Assembly: GCA_949987705.1 (NCBI GenBank)
Contig: OX465283.1
Location: 7,544,207 to 7,608,206, forward strand
From: Thereva unica
Lineage: Eukaryota; Arthropoda; Insecta; Diptera; Therevidae
Reading direction: 5' to 3'
DNA length: 64,000 nucleotides
Below, one piece after another: positions 9,441 through 21,605 of this stretch (its first letter is position 1; each line of letters opens with the position of its first letter). Below the pieces are notes generated by a model. That model was not told where the DNA came from. It searched no databases and worked only from the letters and a program-made list of their open reading frames with translations. The position numbers and the translations under genes were made by a program.

Positions 9441-11779
9441 TTTATATCCAATTGTTTTTTATAAACACTCAAAACACCCTTTTATAACAGTATTTTATAT
9501 TTATGTAAACATCACACAAATCCACTCAAAATTTAATAATCTCAAATATCCTAAACTAATTAAACTCAATTAACTAAAAATTGTCCTCCTTCGACTGCCC
9601 GACATTGCAAAATGTGCATCGTAACTACCCAAGGACCTTCTTGACCAAACAAAACAAACCTCCTTTTACCGGCATGAAAACGTCTTACAACCTTTCAAAA
9701 CATCAACAATGTCGCCCTGAACGGTGACTATGCAAATTCCTCGGGTATATAGGCTAACGAGCAAACCATATGCCACCGCAGCAGCCGCCGCCGAGCAAAG
9801 TGGACTTCTCCTTGTGCGCTAGAAGAGGACTCACAAGAGCGGAAAAAACTCTCACTGGCAAAAAGGTCCAAGGATCTTGCCATTCGCTTTGCGTCCTGAC
9901 AGTTCAAAATCGAAATTTGAGCTGTCAGATGTTGAGCTGTGGTCGAAGGTGACGATGAGTTTGCGAAAAAAGAAAGGGATCGTCCTAATCCTTGATGCCT
10001 CCATTCAGAGGTTTTTTAAAGAGCACCCTTGACGAACTGCAGGAGGAATGATGATCCGTTTATTTTGGGTATCGGAAGCATGAAATTGGGCAACTCTAAT
10101 CTCAAGTTCCTTGTTAAGGATTTAAAGGAGATGGCGGCGCGGCGCGGAGGAGGGGGGAATCTGGTGGGAGCAGTTCGATTGGAACATAGTTTTTATTTTG
10201 CAGCCCTTATAAGCACGCCGATCCTTCACCCCCACAGCGAGGCCCGGCTACTTGCCATAACAAAAGCACTGACATGGCTCCATAAACTATAAATGGTCAT
10301 CTCTTCCCCCATCTGAGCCCATTATCCGTCCATATTTAATAGCACCGGCAAGCCCTAAGCCCGAGACCAGCAGCAGCGCGTCCTTCGTTCGGCTCGTGCG
10401 GCCCCCTCCGCAGGCCGCAAAAGGAAAAGCAGAAAAACGCACCCCCATCCCAAGCGCCATAAAAAGTTTGTGTGTGCGAGAAGAAAACGGAAAAGCGCAC
10501 AAAAAACATCCGAGGGGACGGAGTCCGACATCCTTCGCTTCGGCAGGAGGAAAAAAACTGCCGGGAAAATAAAACAGTGGTGGAGGCCATAAGACGGATG
10601 AAAATGGATCCTGGAGCGGGCTTCGAGTGCGGAGGGTCGACATCTCTGCCGAGGCGACCGGCGATGGGGGCACGGACGATATCTCAGATTCAATTCGAGG
10701 GCTACACCCAACCCCCGGCGCTGCAGCCCCTAACACTAAGCCAGCGGCAACACCAACAACACCAACAATCATGGCCATACATTTTTATGTGCCCTACCGA
10801 GGGGTTGGTCGCGGCGAGGGTGGAAATATTTTTAGATGACACAGGAATTCGTGAATTTCATTCTGGGGATAGCGGAAAAAAGTCCCTCCGAGGGCAGTCG
10901 ATGCGGAAGAGCGAGATGCCAGAAAATCGATATTTTTTATGACTTTTGTCTCGTTTAATATATTCCCTTTGTTTTGCAATCGCCATAAAAGACAATGGCC
11001 ACTAAAGGAGGATCTGTAGCCTTTTTTCGCATGGAAATCCTCCTTCAAAGACACATTAACTCTACGTGGACTTCTGCAGTAGTATCGCACCCCAACTCGA
11101 GGGGGGACGGCCTGAGGAATTTTCCAAGTCGTTGAATTTTCCACACCCAGCAAAAAACGACGAAAACAAATTCTTGAACAGTCCCCAAAAAATGGCGATA
11201 AAACTTCTTCTTTATCGCGACAAATCTCGGGAATTCGCTCTCGCCCTTGTCTTCGGGCGGTGGCAGAATGATAAAAAAAATTTGATAAAAAAATTCTTCT
11301 TCAAAAAGGGCCAAAGTTCGCCGTAATTTTCCAGGAGAAGGCAAAGAAGCGTGAATTTGCTTTGGGTGTTGACTCGAGCGCATTTTAAAAACAACACAGT
11401 TTTCGTGTTTGCGGTAGCGACTTCAATTGTCCAGGGTCAAGTGCAAACTCTGTTATCGACTTACTCATGGGTAAACTTTGGGACCCTAAAAATTTGCCTT
11501 TTTATCTGCAGTTTATCAATTTTTTTAATTATTTTTAGTCACTGTGCCTGCAACATTGTCTGTAAATGGAAATTGTTTACTCGTGGGTGTTGTAATCCGA
11601 TTTCTCTTTGTGTTCTATTCTAATTTTGTTTTGCAGAAAGGATTATCATTTCCAAAAATACAAAAATTTATTTACTAAAACGTATTATTAAAATAATCAT
11701 TGTTCACACAATTATTAACTGCACATCAAAGAAGTGTGTAGTCAGGCATTGTGGTATTGGAAAACAACACCTTTCCAAT
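9441..11779. other. intergenic with a GC-rich block
   Basis: The stretch from about 10000 to 10870 is clearly more GC-rich than its surroundings, and has long open frames on both strands through the same DNA. None shows a domain, and simultaneous openness on both strands argues for composition rather than coding. Function unknown; a regulatory or untranslated role is possible but unsupported. Confidence 0.3.
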
Positions 11780-11784
11780 TATTC

Positions 11785-12640
11785 AATTCATTTATTTATT
11801 TATTTATTTATTTATTTATGCCAAACAAGGCATGCTTAAACTATATTACACAGGGAAAGTAACTTATGAATATATACATATATCGCTAAAAGTACATTTG
11901 CATTTAACAATTTATCACAGGTATATCTTAACTTATGGTACATTAGTTATAGTGTTAGTTCAGGATAATTCGGATGACAGGAAGGATATCAATTTTTTCT
12001 TGAAGGATAATTTGCTCATTCCAGGGGAGAAGCAGGAACTGTGGCCATTAAAAATCATACAACATCTGTTCACGGGCTCGTTCTTTCCATATTCGGTCCG
12101 ATGAGAATATTCCCTAAGCATCTTCGTATGCCTATTCTGACGGACATCGTCGTTAACTTTGATCCTGTCTGACAGAAACTGAACATTGATCCTATCGTTC
12201 AAGACGTCCAAAGTAAAGCATGATATAAGCAACTTACGCCTATTAAACAGAGGCATGAGATCCAACACTTTGAGCCTGTCCATGTAGGGTGGTAGGCTAT
12301 GAAAATCACGCGAGTCGTATAGATTTCTCAGAGCAAAGAGTAGAAATTTCTTTTGCACCGACTCAAACCTGTTACTGCTTACCTGGTAAATAGGATTCCA
12401 GATCGGGCATGCGTATTCTAAAATCGGGCGGACTAGCGAACAAAAAAGGGTTTTTGTAACTCGAGGGTTGTCAAATTCCTTGGCTCTTCTCTTTATAAAG
12501 CCTAGAAGTTTGCTAGCTCTTGCAATAGTATTATCGTAGTGCAAATTGAAATTTAATTTATTGTCCAGGACAATACCCAAATCTACAATTTGATCAACTG
12601 TTATCAGGCTGTTATCGTTCAACTGCCTGGCGCAATCATT
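11785..12640 (-). pseudogene. 5'-truncated CR1/Jockey-like LINE, 3' end with (TAAA)n tail
   Basis: An open frame at 11960-12622 encodes 220 residues of the post-RT C-terminus: LGIVLDNKLNFNLHYD, LLGFIKRRAKEF, SLVRPILEYACPIWNP, ESVQKKFLLFAL and RRKLLISCFTLDVL, a very typical thumb and C-terminal order. The 3' end is an (ATTT)n run on + near 11785-11820, meaning a (TAAA)n tail on the element strand. Endonuclease and catalytic RT are missing. The protein differs from the 3520-6459 LINE, so this is a second family. Confidence 0.8.
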
Positions 12641-12842
12641 CTAGTTATCAACATTCGAGTGGAGAAGCAATCGCCTAACAAATTGGAAGTACCTTATAGT
12701 AGACGATTCCCTTACGAGTCATACCACACACATAGCATCACTTTTTTTTAGGCCAATCCTGGCTTCGCACACTTTTACGACGACTCACACTCTTTTGTCA
12801 CGCTCTTTCACGCTTCCGATTGTCATACGAAACCTACATATT

Positions 12843-13090
12843 TTACTTCATAAGCTTTATTGAGACGATACAGAAATGGGTCGATTTCATTGTCTTTCGG
12901 TATCGAAGATCTAGGGCTATCATGTTTTTAGCGTTCAACTCATGAGAAACCCATACATCAAGCTTCTTTTTGAATCCAGCTTTGTCTAAGTGGTTCAAAA
13001 CATTTTTATGGTCAATTCCAAGCTGCATACCAGTATCGATATTGATGACATTCCTATCTTGCTGGACTTTTTCAAGAGTTAAACAGTTTT
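12843..13090 (-). pseudogene. mariner-like transposase, middle fragment
   Basis: Minus-strand reading includes LGIDHKNVLNHLDKAGFKKK followed by LDVWVSHELNAKN, the linker region just before the first catalytic Asp in mariner transposases (typically KKLDVWVPHEL). The frame then decays before the expected TGDEKW motif. Fragmentary and non-functional. Confidence 0.75.
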
Positions 13091-13094
13091 TTCA

Positions 13095-13545
13095 TTGATT
13101 GGGCGACTTGGGGAACACAAATGCAAAAAGCGGCCGCCATCTTTGAACCACCATTTTGACTTTTACAAAATCGTCGGATTGCATTTTCACTCCAGCTATA
13201 CATAATGTGCAAAATCTGATGTTGATCGGTTTTTTTATTTACACTTGATTTTTACTACCCATCTATTTTTCATTACGTGCACTATATATAAATCGATTCT
13301 TAAGGAGTAATTTAGTCGATTATATATTTCGACCATTTTGTGTTGGCCTCCATTTTGAGTTTCGAATGACGTTAAACCGCTAATTGCATTCTACTTGTTA
13401 TGCTCTTTCATTTGATACCCATGTCGGGGGTCAGGGACGCAAATTCAAAAATAAGCCGCCATCTTTGAACCGTCATCTTGATTATTTTACAAATTGGCTA
13501 GTTTGCAATGTCAAGCACACTATGCATTTGTGCAAAATTTGAAGC
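13095..13545. repeat. dispersed 'GCCGCCATCTTTGAACC' repeat, two tandem units
   Basis: Two units of the same sequence lie about 330 bp apart: 'ggccgccatctttgaacc' near 13131 and 'agccgccatctttgaacc' near 13456. Each is followed by a similar 'ttacaaa...tgtgcaaaat.tga' stretch. A single unit appears at 59855-60095 and an inverted relative at 440-830. Confidence 0.7.
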
Positions 13546-15635
13546 CGACCAGACCGATACTGAGGTGTTTTGAAGAAAAAGGTAACACTGGTCTGCAAAA
13601 AACGGGTCATTTTTTCTCCTTCCCAATTTAATAGTCGTATCCTAAGTTTTTTCGCGCTGAATCCGAATCCGTTGGCCAAATTGCCCTATCACGTCAGGAT
13701 TTTGAGCAATCTTAATCTAAAAGTGCCAAAAAGCGTGTTTTTTGCACTTTTGCGCGTTAAATATCTCAAAACTATGGAATGATAGGGCAAATCGGACAAC
13801 GGGATCGTTTTCAGCATGCCAAAATCTACAGAAAACCATGTCGAAAGCGTTAAATTTGAAAAAACTTTTTTTGTAATACTGAAAAGAAAAACTTCGGTGC
13901 AACGATGATATCATGTGTTAATAAAAATCGTCGATTTCGCGCCAAGAAGTTAAGAAACTTAAGAGAAAAAGTACTGTTAATAATGCATATTTTCGATAAA
14001 AATGCCAAAAAACAAGAATTTCAGATGGAAAATTACAAAAACTTCTAAATGGAGTCACTCAAGTTTCTGCTCTTTATAGTAAACAAAAGAACATACAATT
14101 ATCTAAATAACAAGCCTAATTTTGTTGCTGTGCGTTAATCGGTATAGGAGATATTAAGGTTTTATGTAGTGATTAAACACTAAAATAAAAGGTGGTCTGC
14201 TAGGCAATTGGCACCGGCACAGATTCGACAGACCTGTATTTTCTTGTATAAAATTTGGTTGTAGTTTGAAAGTCTTACTTGATAGGTCAGTTGCAGTACC
14301 AAAACTACAACAAAAAAAGTGGTCTGCCAAGGCAATAGCATCAGATTTGACCAGGCTGACCAACATACTCTACTCGTTAGGTCACATTTTTTGTAGCCAG
14401 CTCTTGGACTATAAGTACGCAGCATTCTTACATTCAGAATCCTACTACTACCAGGAGTAATAATGACAGTATTTTTAAGGCGTAGGCGTAGAGAGTTTCA
14501 TTGCCGGCATTTCGTATCCTCCAGGCTTTTTAAACTAAGAACGACATCTGACGAATGGCCCTATGTATGTGGATGGCGCTGGATTTGCTGATTCGAGTTG
14601 GATTTGAGGACACAGAGCTTTTTTGCGATATAATGCGCACGATGACAGAAAGACAATGATTGAAAGAATCGGTTTATCTAATCTAATTCATGCACACTTA
14701 ACGGATTCAACTCCGGACGTCCAAAAATCTGGTGGATCTGAAAACATATCATAAATCTATCCAAAATCATGGGGACAATAAGCTGTGAATGGTGAATTAA
14801 AAAATGGCAAAAATCCCATATAAAAAGCACTTTCAGTTTTTCCTCAATTTTCCATTTTTTCGGGAAACTTTTTTAATTTCTCTTTCCTGAAAAACCTTAT
14901 TCGGACTATTACGAACATTTTAAAAAATTGTACCTTCCCAACGAACAACACCACTTATCGAGTGGTCCAAAACTATCTTATCTTTCAATCTGAAATCAAT
15001 CACACACACATTCACAAAATTTCATTAAATTTTTTTGGGCAGTTTTGCAGATTAGCGTGTACGATCGTGATATGTGATTTCTATGTATTAAGAATGAGAA
15101 TCCAAGATAGTGTTAATCTTAGAAAAAGTCTTAGAAGAAGCTACTGCGACTCAATCTTGGAGTTTGTCTCATAGAATGCCTCAATCAAAGTATGCATCAC
15201 TCAGGTATGTCTACTCTGGTCTGCGATTCAACGAAGTGGGATGTAACCCAAGGTTTAGCGAGCAGGCTTGACTTAAATCATCTGTGCGAAAATTCTCTCA
15301 GCCTTGGAATTCCTTCCATAGCCCTTTGACGTAATCCGGATTCATCAATTACCCATAACTACTAGACTCCTGTTGGTAAACAGTATCTCGTTTCATTTGA
15401 ATCCCGGAGATAGACTTTTTAAGATGGAGACTGAGCCACAGCAAAACATCACTTTCATCGCTATGGTTGATGTACATAGTTCGAAATACTTAGCTAATAT
15501 CTACGCAAACTAATCTCGGCACCTTGACCAAATGCCTCTCGGTAGTTTTCTGTGTAGCTTCAGTCCTCGATATTGGATGTCAAGAATGCTGGGTACGATA
15601 AGATACCCCCCCCCCCCTCTTGTTCACACACACTT
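13546..15635. other. intergenic, no gene recognised
   Basis: No convincing ORF. A short direct repeat ('gtggtctgc.aggcaat') occurs at about 14192 and 14320, roughly 128 bp apart. A C-run lies near 15606-15617. Confidence 0.35.
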
Positions 15636-15639
15636 CTGG

Positions 15640-16025
15640 ATTGTTAAGACACCGTTTTGGCCTTCATGGTATTTTATTTAACATGACGCTTCCAGGCCAG
15701 TTTCTAATCCAGCTATACGCTCAAATATTAGATCATCCGAGTCACATTGGCCTCCGATTGAAAAGCTCCAGGGGCAAAAACTGCATACTTCTATGTTTGT
15801 TAGTGAAAACGATATCGTCTGTCATGGAGGCGTTTAGAGTCATTCGCACATAATTCCTCATGATATCTGCGGTAGCACTCATAGACCTGCCGCTTGTCAT
15901 AAACACTATATCGTGGGGATTTCCAGCAGTGTGCACGACCTGGTATCCTCTACCCTCCTAAGCAAAGAATCCACAGTAATCTTACACAAAAGAGGTGGTA
16001 GAATCCCGCCTTGTAGGCATTGTGC
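15640..16025 (-). pseudogene. R1/Jockey-like LINE reverse transcriptase fragment
   Basis: The minus-strand reading starts with QGGILPPLLCKITVDSLLRR, the QGG-type RT motif B of R1/Jockey-like LINEs. It is followed by a damaged ADD region (AGNPHDIVFM) and an MRNYVRMTLNASM stretch in the expected position. Frameshifts are present. The fragments at 7290, 46330 and 56690 may be the same lineage. Confidence 0.65.
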
Positions 16026-16038
16026 GAGTTCGGAAACG

Positions 16039-16102
16039 TAGAGCTGCAGTCATTCTGCAATATTCAGCTACAAACTTCCAATTGCTGAATACTGCAGAAT
16101 GA
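16039..16102. repeat. short palindrome related to the next one
   Basis: Inverted arms 'ctgcagtcattctgca' and 'tgcagaatgactgcag' flank a core 'aatattcagctacaaactt' that recurs in the palindrome at 16283-16407. Confidence 0.65.
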
Positions 16103-16282
16103 CTGCAGTCCTGCATTTTCGGATTAGTACATCCTTTGCTGAATCCTCTTTAAAGGCTCCATGTCATTATTACACCCACACTACGATATTGGCTCGCTCA
16201 GTTCAGTCGCAATTGCTATACATACAGCTCCCCTTTTACGCGTTACAAACAAGGAATCGAACAACTCGATCTTGGAACAAAC

Positions 16283-16407
16283 AATGGGCGAGTTTCGATA
16301 TGCATCACTGCGGTATCACTGCAATATTCAGCTACAGACTTCCAATTGAAGTATGTAGCTGAATACCGCAGTAACACCGTAGTGATGCATTTCGAAACTC
16401 GCCCAAT
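16283..16407. mobile_element. 125-bp palindromic MITE-like element
   Basis: Terminal arms 'aatgggcgagtttcgatatg' and, at the other end, its near reverse complement; arms of about 30 bp or more pair with few mismatches. The core is shared with 16039-16102, about 240 bp upstream. No transposase. Target-site duplication not resolved. Confidence 0.65.
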
Positions 16408-16409
16408 AT

Positions 16410-18750
16410 TTCCATTCTCAAACAATATCTAAAAACTCACACCCTCACCATAATCACCATATCCTACAACATCCTCGCTACTTCTTATAATCATAAATCT
16501 ATTCTCTCCTTTGAGATAATTTGATGGACTGATAGTACAAAAAGTGATTCCTAAGCTTAGAACTACCCCATAAGAGAAAGACTAGTGTTCACGGTTCATT
16601 TTGCAAAGTGTTAAAATAAAATAAATATTTCGAATGAATGACTAGCATGAACACAGATAAAACTAAAAACAGAAAATAAAATAAACAGACTTTTTTACTT
16701 ATAATGGATTAAAAAATATATACATAACTCAAAGGATTGCGGGACGAATGTTCTTTAATAATTACATTACATCGAACGCCTCTTCCCCACTTAAAAAATA
16801 TGCCATGAAATTGTTGCAACAAAATCGAACAAATCCCGACAATTTATTGCCAATAATAAAATCACAACCAACTGCAAATGCGTCAAAATGCAGCCCAATA
16901 AAAGCCCGCGGGGCATTAAACTGTAAAATAATAAAAAAAGAAATCCTTGAAATGATCCTTAACAAAAAATTCCCCGAACTGATCATGAAAAACAAACAAA
17001 AAATCAACCAATCAGGATCGACCATTTTCACATTTCACACTCACCTCTCTGCTCTCACGCGAGAATCTCAAGTGAAGAAAACCCAAGTTCATTACCACAC
17101 CATGTTTCGGAAAACCTTCGCGGATACACACGCACACCAGAAAGTTGGATGAATTTTTGAAAAAAGGACATCAACAAAGGATCAAAAGTGTACTTGAGAC
17201 ACACAGGAGTTCGGATTCGGAACACTTGCAAGAGGCTGGATACGTAGGCAACACGAAAACAGGAGAAAGAGAGAGAAAGTATATAGGAGACTTTTGTTGT
17301 GTTTGTTGCCGAACGAATGAATTGTCCGAAAATGAACTCCGAAATGAATTTTTGTTTTTCTGCATTTGTTTGTGTGCCGGAAGGAAATTTTTTTTACTGA
17401 ATCGAATCGGACGGAGGCGACGAAAATATGAAAAACTGAAAAACTTTTTTCACAACTCCACTTGGAGCAAAAATCTCAGTCGTGTTCGATGCCTCGTCAG
17501 GGAAAGGACGTGCACGCGGTCAAAAAATAATAAAAAAAATTAAATCGTTGCTTTTTTAACACACACACAGACAGCCACTAAAAATAAGGCGAAATTTATT
17601 GTTGATGTTTTTATTTAAATTTATAATTAAAAATTGCAAAACGAAAAAATAAAGTTTTTCTCAAAAAATACAAAAAGTGTGAGTGCGAGGAGGAGGGCGA
17701 GTGTTGCAAGTGTTTTTCTTTCGGCACAGGACGACAAAAGGATTTTTTTTAGTTTGCACAGTTAAAAAAAGGATTTTTTGTGCGTTGTTGCGGTGTCGTT
17801 TTTTTTTTGTGTGCATTTTTGACTGCTTTTGTGATTTTTTTTCGCCATAGTTGATGGATTAAGAGTAGCAGAATCCGAGTATTTTTAGAGCCAAGGAATC
17901 GGTTTTTTGAAGGTAAAGGATTTTTTTTACTTAGAATTACTAGGGTTAAGGTTAAGGTCTATTTTTTGCGCACAATTCCTGTTTTTTTTTGTGTTAAAAT
18001 TCCTGTAAAATTCCAGAATATTTGTATAAACCACACAAATCTAAAATTACAGTAAAAGTAAACAAAGAAAGACAATTGCACAACTTCGAAAAAGTGCATT
18101 TCTTCGTTTATTTTTTTATTTTATTAAAAAAAAACTATTCATGATTTCTCATGATGTTTAAAATTAGAAATTTCACAATATTTCAAAGTCACTAAAAAAC
18201 TTGGCAAAATGAGCTGCTGCACCAACCACAGGAGCTTAATGTGCATATAGTACAACACAAGAGCACTATACTGGGGCCCCCCTTGCGCCTCCTGCACCCC
18301 TTCGGAGCCAGAACTTGACCTAAACTGCAGCAGCACATGCAGCCCCCGAGAAAAGAGTTTTTTAAGAGATGCACTCGCCGCCTCGATCCCTCATTAATAA
18401 ATATGCCGAAGCGGAGGAGCCGCTTTCCCGTTGGCGGCTAACGTTTTGTTTATAATAATTTCTCAATTTCGGACTTGGCCTTTAGATGGATTTTTTGTTC
18501 GTTTTGTTGTTGGTGTTGTTGTTGTTGGTGCTCCTTTTTTCGGAACCTCTTGTTTTTATGCTTGTCCGAAAATAGAACGTTTTTGTAATTTAGCAAAACT
18601 ATTGCAAAAATAATTAAGGTGCGATTATGCAGTTTTTTTCTGCATTTCGGATCTGGATGTTTAATGGCGCATTTTAAAAGATAGAACAGCTGCCATGGAA
18701 TTATTGTAATTATAGAGAGTTTTTAGAAGCTATAGTTTGTTGTTTCTTTC
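16410..18750. other. intergenic, no gene recognised
   Basis: AT-rich with many T- and A-runs. The open frames at 16748-17152 and 17145-17543 are lysine/asparagine-rich without recognisable domains. A transcribed untranslated region is possible (for instance 17650-17930, with GAAG|GTAAAG at about 17910), but nothing decides it. Confidence 0.3.
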
Positions 18751-19080
18751 GGTCGTTTTATTTTTTTTACGTAAAAGTCTAAGTTTAGGTGTTACCATTT
18801 ATACTACTAGTCCGTAATGTCGTTTGCGTCATAGGGCAATGTCTAGTTAGAAATCTTAGATCGAAGGATAGGATTGTTTAAGGGTAGACTAGGGATGCTT
18901 GAGAAGGAATCGACGAACATTGCGTTTGAACTCTTCGATGTGGTATGAATTCGGAATAACTGACTGTGGAAGGTTGTTCTGCAGTCAAGTTGTTCTTTCA
19001 ACGAATTCCTAGACCGAAGTGATCGCGAAAATATGGGCTGTAGACTGTTCGACTAGGCCGAACGAGATGGTCTTGTGTTC
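18751..19080 (-). mobile_element. CR1-like LINE 3' fragment (same family as 3451-6888)
   Basis: Direct alignment to 3470-3740 of the intact copy: 'aaagtctaagtttaggtgt', 'cattgcgtttgaactctt', 'aactgactgtggaaggttgt', 'tatgggctgtagac' and 'cttgtgtt'. It is cut at 19080 by a sequence starting CAGGGCCG (next feature). Confidence 0.8.
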
Positions 19081-19189
19081 AGGGCCGAATTTATAGTTTA
19101 GGCGCTCCTAGATCCAAGAGTTTTGCCGCCCCCTCTACATTCCACCGCTGGGACCAGATTGAAAATAAAACTATAAAAAAATGAAGAAA
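19081..19189. mobile_element. terminal piece of a DNA transposon ('CAGGGCCG...GGCGC' end)
   Basis: Begins with 'cagggccgaatttatagttt' and 'aggcgc' at the point where the LINE homology stops. The reverse complement of the same end, 'ggcgccaaaatatctaaagc' followed by 'cggccctg', is at 61473-61501. Only the tip is present, so the element type is unknown. Confidence 0.5.
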
Positions 19190-20060
19190 CGCAAAAAACG
19201 ACTACTGTTTGATCCGATAGCTGGCAGCCCGAGCGGGACGTCCCCGCAACAGATACGAAGCTGTCGGTCGCTCTCGATATTCTTTAGCCAGGTTTTCTTC
19301 GATGCCGATCGCTGGATTCTCCAGCCTGCGGGACGGTCTCGCCAGAGAAGTTTACGTGGCAAGCGGTCATCATTCATTCGGCAAACATGTCCAAACCAAC
19401 ATAGTCGACGCTTTTGCATTTCTTCTTCGATCAGTTTGCTAATCGCATCTTTGTCTGATTGTCTTTGACTGAATCGGAAGGATCAACGTTCGGTAAAGGC
19501 GTACTTTTGTTTCGATGGAAATATTTGTTCGTTTCCATATGCACTACTTGAGCGAGGCGAAGGTTGCTGTTGCCTGGCCGATGCGGCTGTGAATATCGAA
19601 CGTCGATGCTACTTTCATTTCCTCAATCAATGAACCCAAATATTTGATCCTTGAAACCTCTTCGATTTCGGTTCCATCAAGGTGAACCCTGGCTCTAGAT
19701 CCGTCCGTTGGAGCACTTTTCCGCTTTGATTTTTAACCCGTATGACTGGGTTATGCGGGAAATGTCGTATAAGATGTCCGTTGCTTCGGCATCCGTGTCG
19801 GCGAACAAGGAAAGTCGGTTACGAAGTTGTTGTCGTCATATCAAACTCCGAGTCGTTGAGCCATGGTACGACGCTTGGAGAAGTTGGATGATTCTTATTG
19901 GCACGCGTTCTGTTTCCAAGGCTCCCCACAAGCTGTTCCAATCGATGCAATCGAAAGCGGATTTGAAATCGATGAATACGACGGCAGTTCGTTTAAAACG
20001 GATTCCTATAACACGCAATTTTTTGGGAAGTCACTCGCGTGTTATACGTACTTCTATTCT
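19190..20060 (-). pseudogene. RTE-like LINE, decayed 3' copy
   Basis: Minus-strand pieces read KRRLCWFGHVCRMNDDRLPR, KLLWRDRPAGWRIQR and KTWLKNIESD from the RTE C-terminus. Further up, VVFIDFKSAFDCIDW (RT motif A) lies at about 19836-20018. Internal deletions join these parts. Same family as 23590, 36950 and 42304. Confidence 0.75.
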
Positions 20061-20109
20061 CTCTAAAATAGATAGATAATAATCAGTAAAAATCAATAAT
20101 CAATAAAAA

Positions 20110-20470
20110 TCTGCACCACATGCAGTACGGTTTGGGCCTAAAAAATGTACTGGTCACCTTCAATGCCTACCGGAGTACCTCAACCATTGCTTTATATTAA
20201 TGAGTCTGGGTTGGTTGCTCTTGGTTTCTTCAAGGCTTTAGAATATAGCCTCACACTCTTTTGAATAAGCTCGAATTTGTTATCAACTCAATTATAAAGA
20301 ACTGGATTAAGAGTTTTCTTTCTGGCCTTTCAATCAAGATAGACGAATCTAAACTCTACACTATCGCGGTTGATGTTGCGGAGAAGTCAATTTTATCACC
20401 CGGTCCTTTTCCCAATCTATTCTTTCAAATTGAACCCTGGGATTGAAGAGGATTCAAGTTCCTCGTTTAT
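20110..20470 (+). pseudogene. CR1-like LINE RT fragment
   Basis: The plus-strand translation has MQYGLG, ESGLVAL.FFKA and IIKNWIKSFLSGLSIKI, then an eroded SILSPGPFPNLFF. These match QYGFRSKRST, ESGLVALDISKA, LLKNWIESFLSDRSIKV and SILSPALFLVFI of the 3520-6459 protein. A T-run at 20491-20508 follows it; its origin is unclear. Confidence 0.7.
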
Positions 20471-20685
20471 CCAGCTTCGCCAGTATTCATCAACATTTTT
20501 TTTTTTTTTTTAAAGTAGACCTGGCTCTTTCGACTTCAATCGCAGTTCGTTGTGCAAAGTCCACGAATGTCCATTTTCAGCGAATAAATTTATTGCAAAT
20601 ACTTCATGACACCCAAATATATATAGTATTCTTAATTCAACGTTATTCTGGTTAGAAGGACTACCCGAGTAAAAATGAAACTCGC

Positions 20686-20985
20686 CCGCACCTACCATGC
20701 GGCAGTCACGCGCGAATAGTGTCAATTGACACGGGTGAGTCTAATTTTTAATCAAGCAGGCATGCTATTTGCGGGCGTCGTGCGGACTAGTGCGTGCCTA
20801 TGGCAATAGCATACTCAGTAGACCGGTTCTCGTTGGATTGCGTAGGTCAAGCAGCATTGCTCGTGGTTAGTTCTTAGTTGGAGACTGCTTGACAAAACAA
20901 CACTTGCGTGTGCAATTGGTCTATGCCTTGGCGGGAGCGTACATGCCTATTTGTTTGCGATGCGTGTTAGGTGCGGGCGCGTGCG
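20686..20985. repeat. possible MITE with CG-rich inverted ends
   Basis: 'cgcccgcacctaccatgcg' near 20686 and, inverted, 'aggtgcgggcg' near 20970 bound an unusually GC-rich 300-bp block inside AT-rich DNA. No ORF. Target-site duplication not seen. Confidence 0.4.
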
Positions 20986-21029
20986 TGCTTGTAAGAAAAT
21001 TAATCAACTTAATTATTTTAACTTGAGTA

Positions 21030-21200
21030 GGGAAGGCGCCTGACTACTATCCAAAAAGCTCGTGGTTTGATACCACTCCGCGACATGGTCTATTACCTTT
21101 GCACTTGTTCCACCAAAGATAACATTCCCTCTTTTCTGTCTTCTCCCTTTAAAGTAACATCCTACCTTTTCTTCAGCCATCGCCTTTAAGCAAAATAAGC
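21030..21200 (+). repeat. tRNA-like SINE fragment
   Basis: 'aaggcgcctgactacta' and 'gtggtttgataccac' match the head of the SINE at 60592, followed by a C/T-rich body. Polymerase III box sequences are degraded. Confidence 0.55.
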
Positions 21201-21399
21201 GAAGAGGTCAACTCCTGTAAGATAAAGGGTCGTCCATTAATTACGTGGGGTGTTTAAGGGGAGGGGGGGGGTGTCGAGCCGAATCTCACCCAATTTCACA
21301 CAGTGGAGAGGGGAGTCTCGGCTATTAGATTATTGGATTAGATGTCGCTATTCGTCAAAAGCATACAGGGTGCCTTCTAAGTCTGTTATGAAGGATGGC

Positions 21400-21605
21400 T
21401 GAAAAGAGCTGCTTTTTGTTTATCGAATGGAGACGGTCATTTAATCGACATTGTAAAATAATAAAACTGATTTGAAATAAATGGTAGAGAATATCCCAAA
21501 TAAATCTTACTTAGATGTCAAAATTGGCTAAAAAATATCAGAGTTATTCAATGTTGAAATACCGAAGGTCTAGATGGCGCACACCATAATGTAGCAATCA
21601 GCGCA
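21400..21605 (+). repeat. dispersed repeat, 3' flank of a mariner-like element
   Basis: 'tttaatcgacatt', 'taaataaatctta', 'gagttattcaatgttgaa' and 'gtctagatggcgcac' recur in order at 47160-47320, directly after a mariner transposase C-terminus. I therefore read this as the 3' end of the same element. Confidence 0.65.

Noticed and set aside
10287..10942. Protein-coding gene in the GC-rich block
   Set aside because: Comparable open frames occur on both strands and several phases, with low-complexity translations and no domain.
15606..15617. C-run as a functional element
   Set aside because: A simple homopolymer, prone to sequencing error; no structure around it.
16748..17543. Two 130-codon plus-strand ORFs
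   Set aside because: Lys/Asn-rich translations typical of AT-rich DNA, no domain, no start context or splice support.
21233..21265. 'gggtcgtccattaattacgtgg' as a defined transposon end
   Set aside because: It resembles a phrase common in insect repeats, but no second end or ORF was found, so boundaries cannot be supported.
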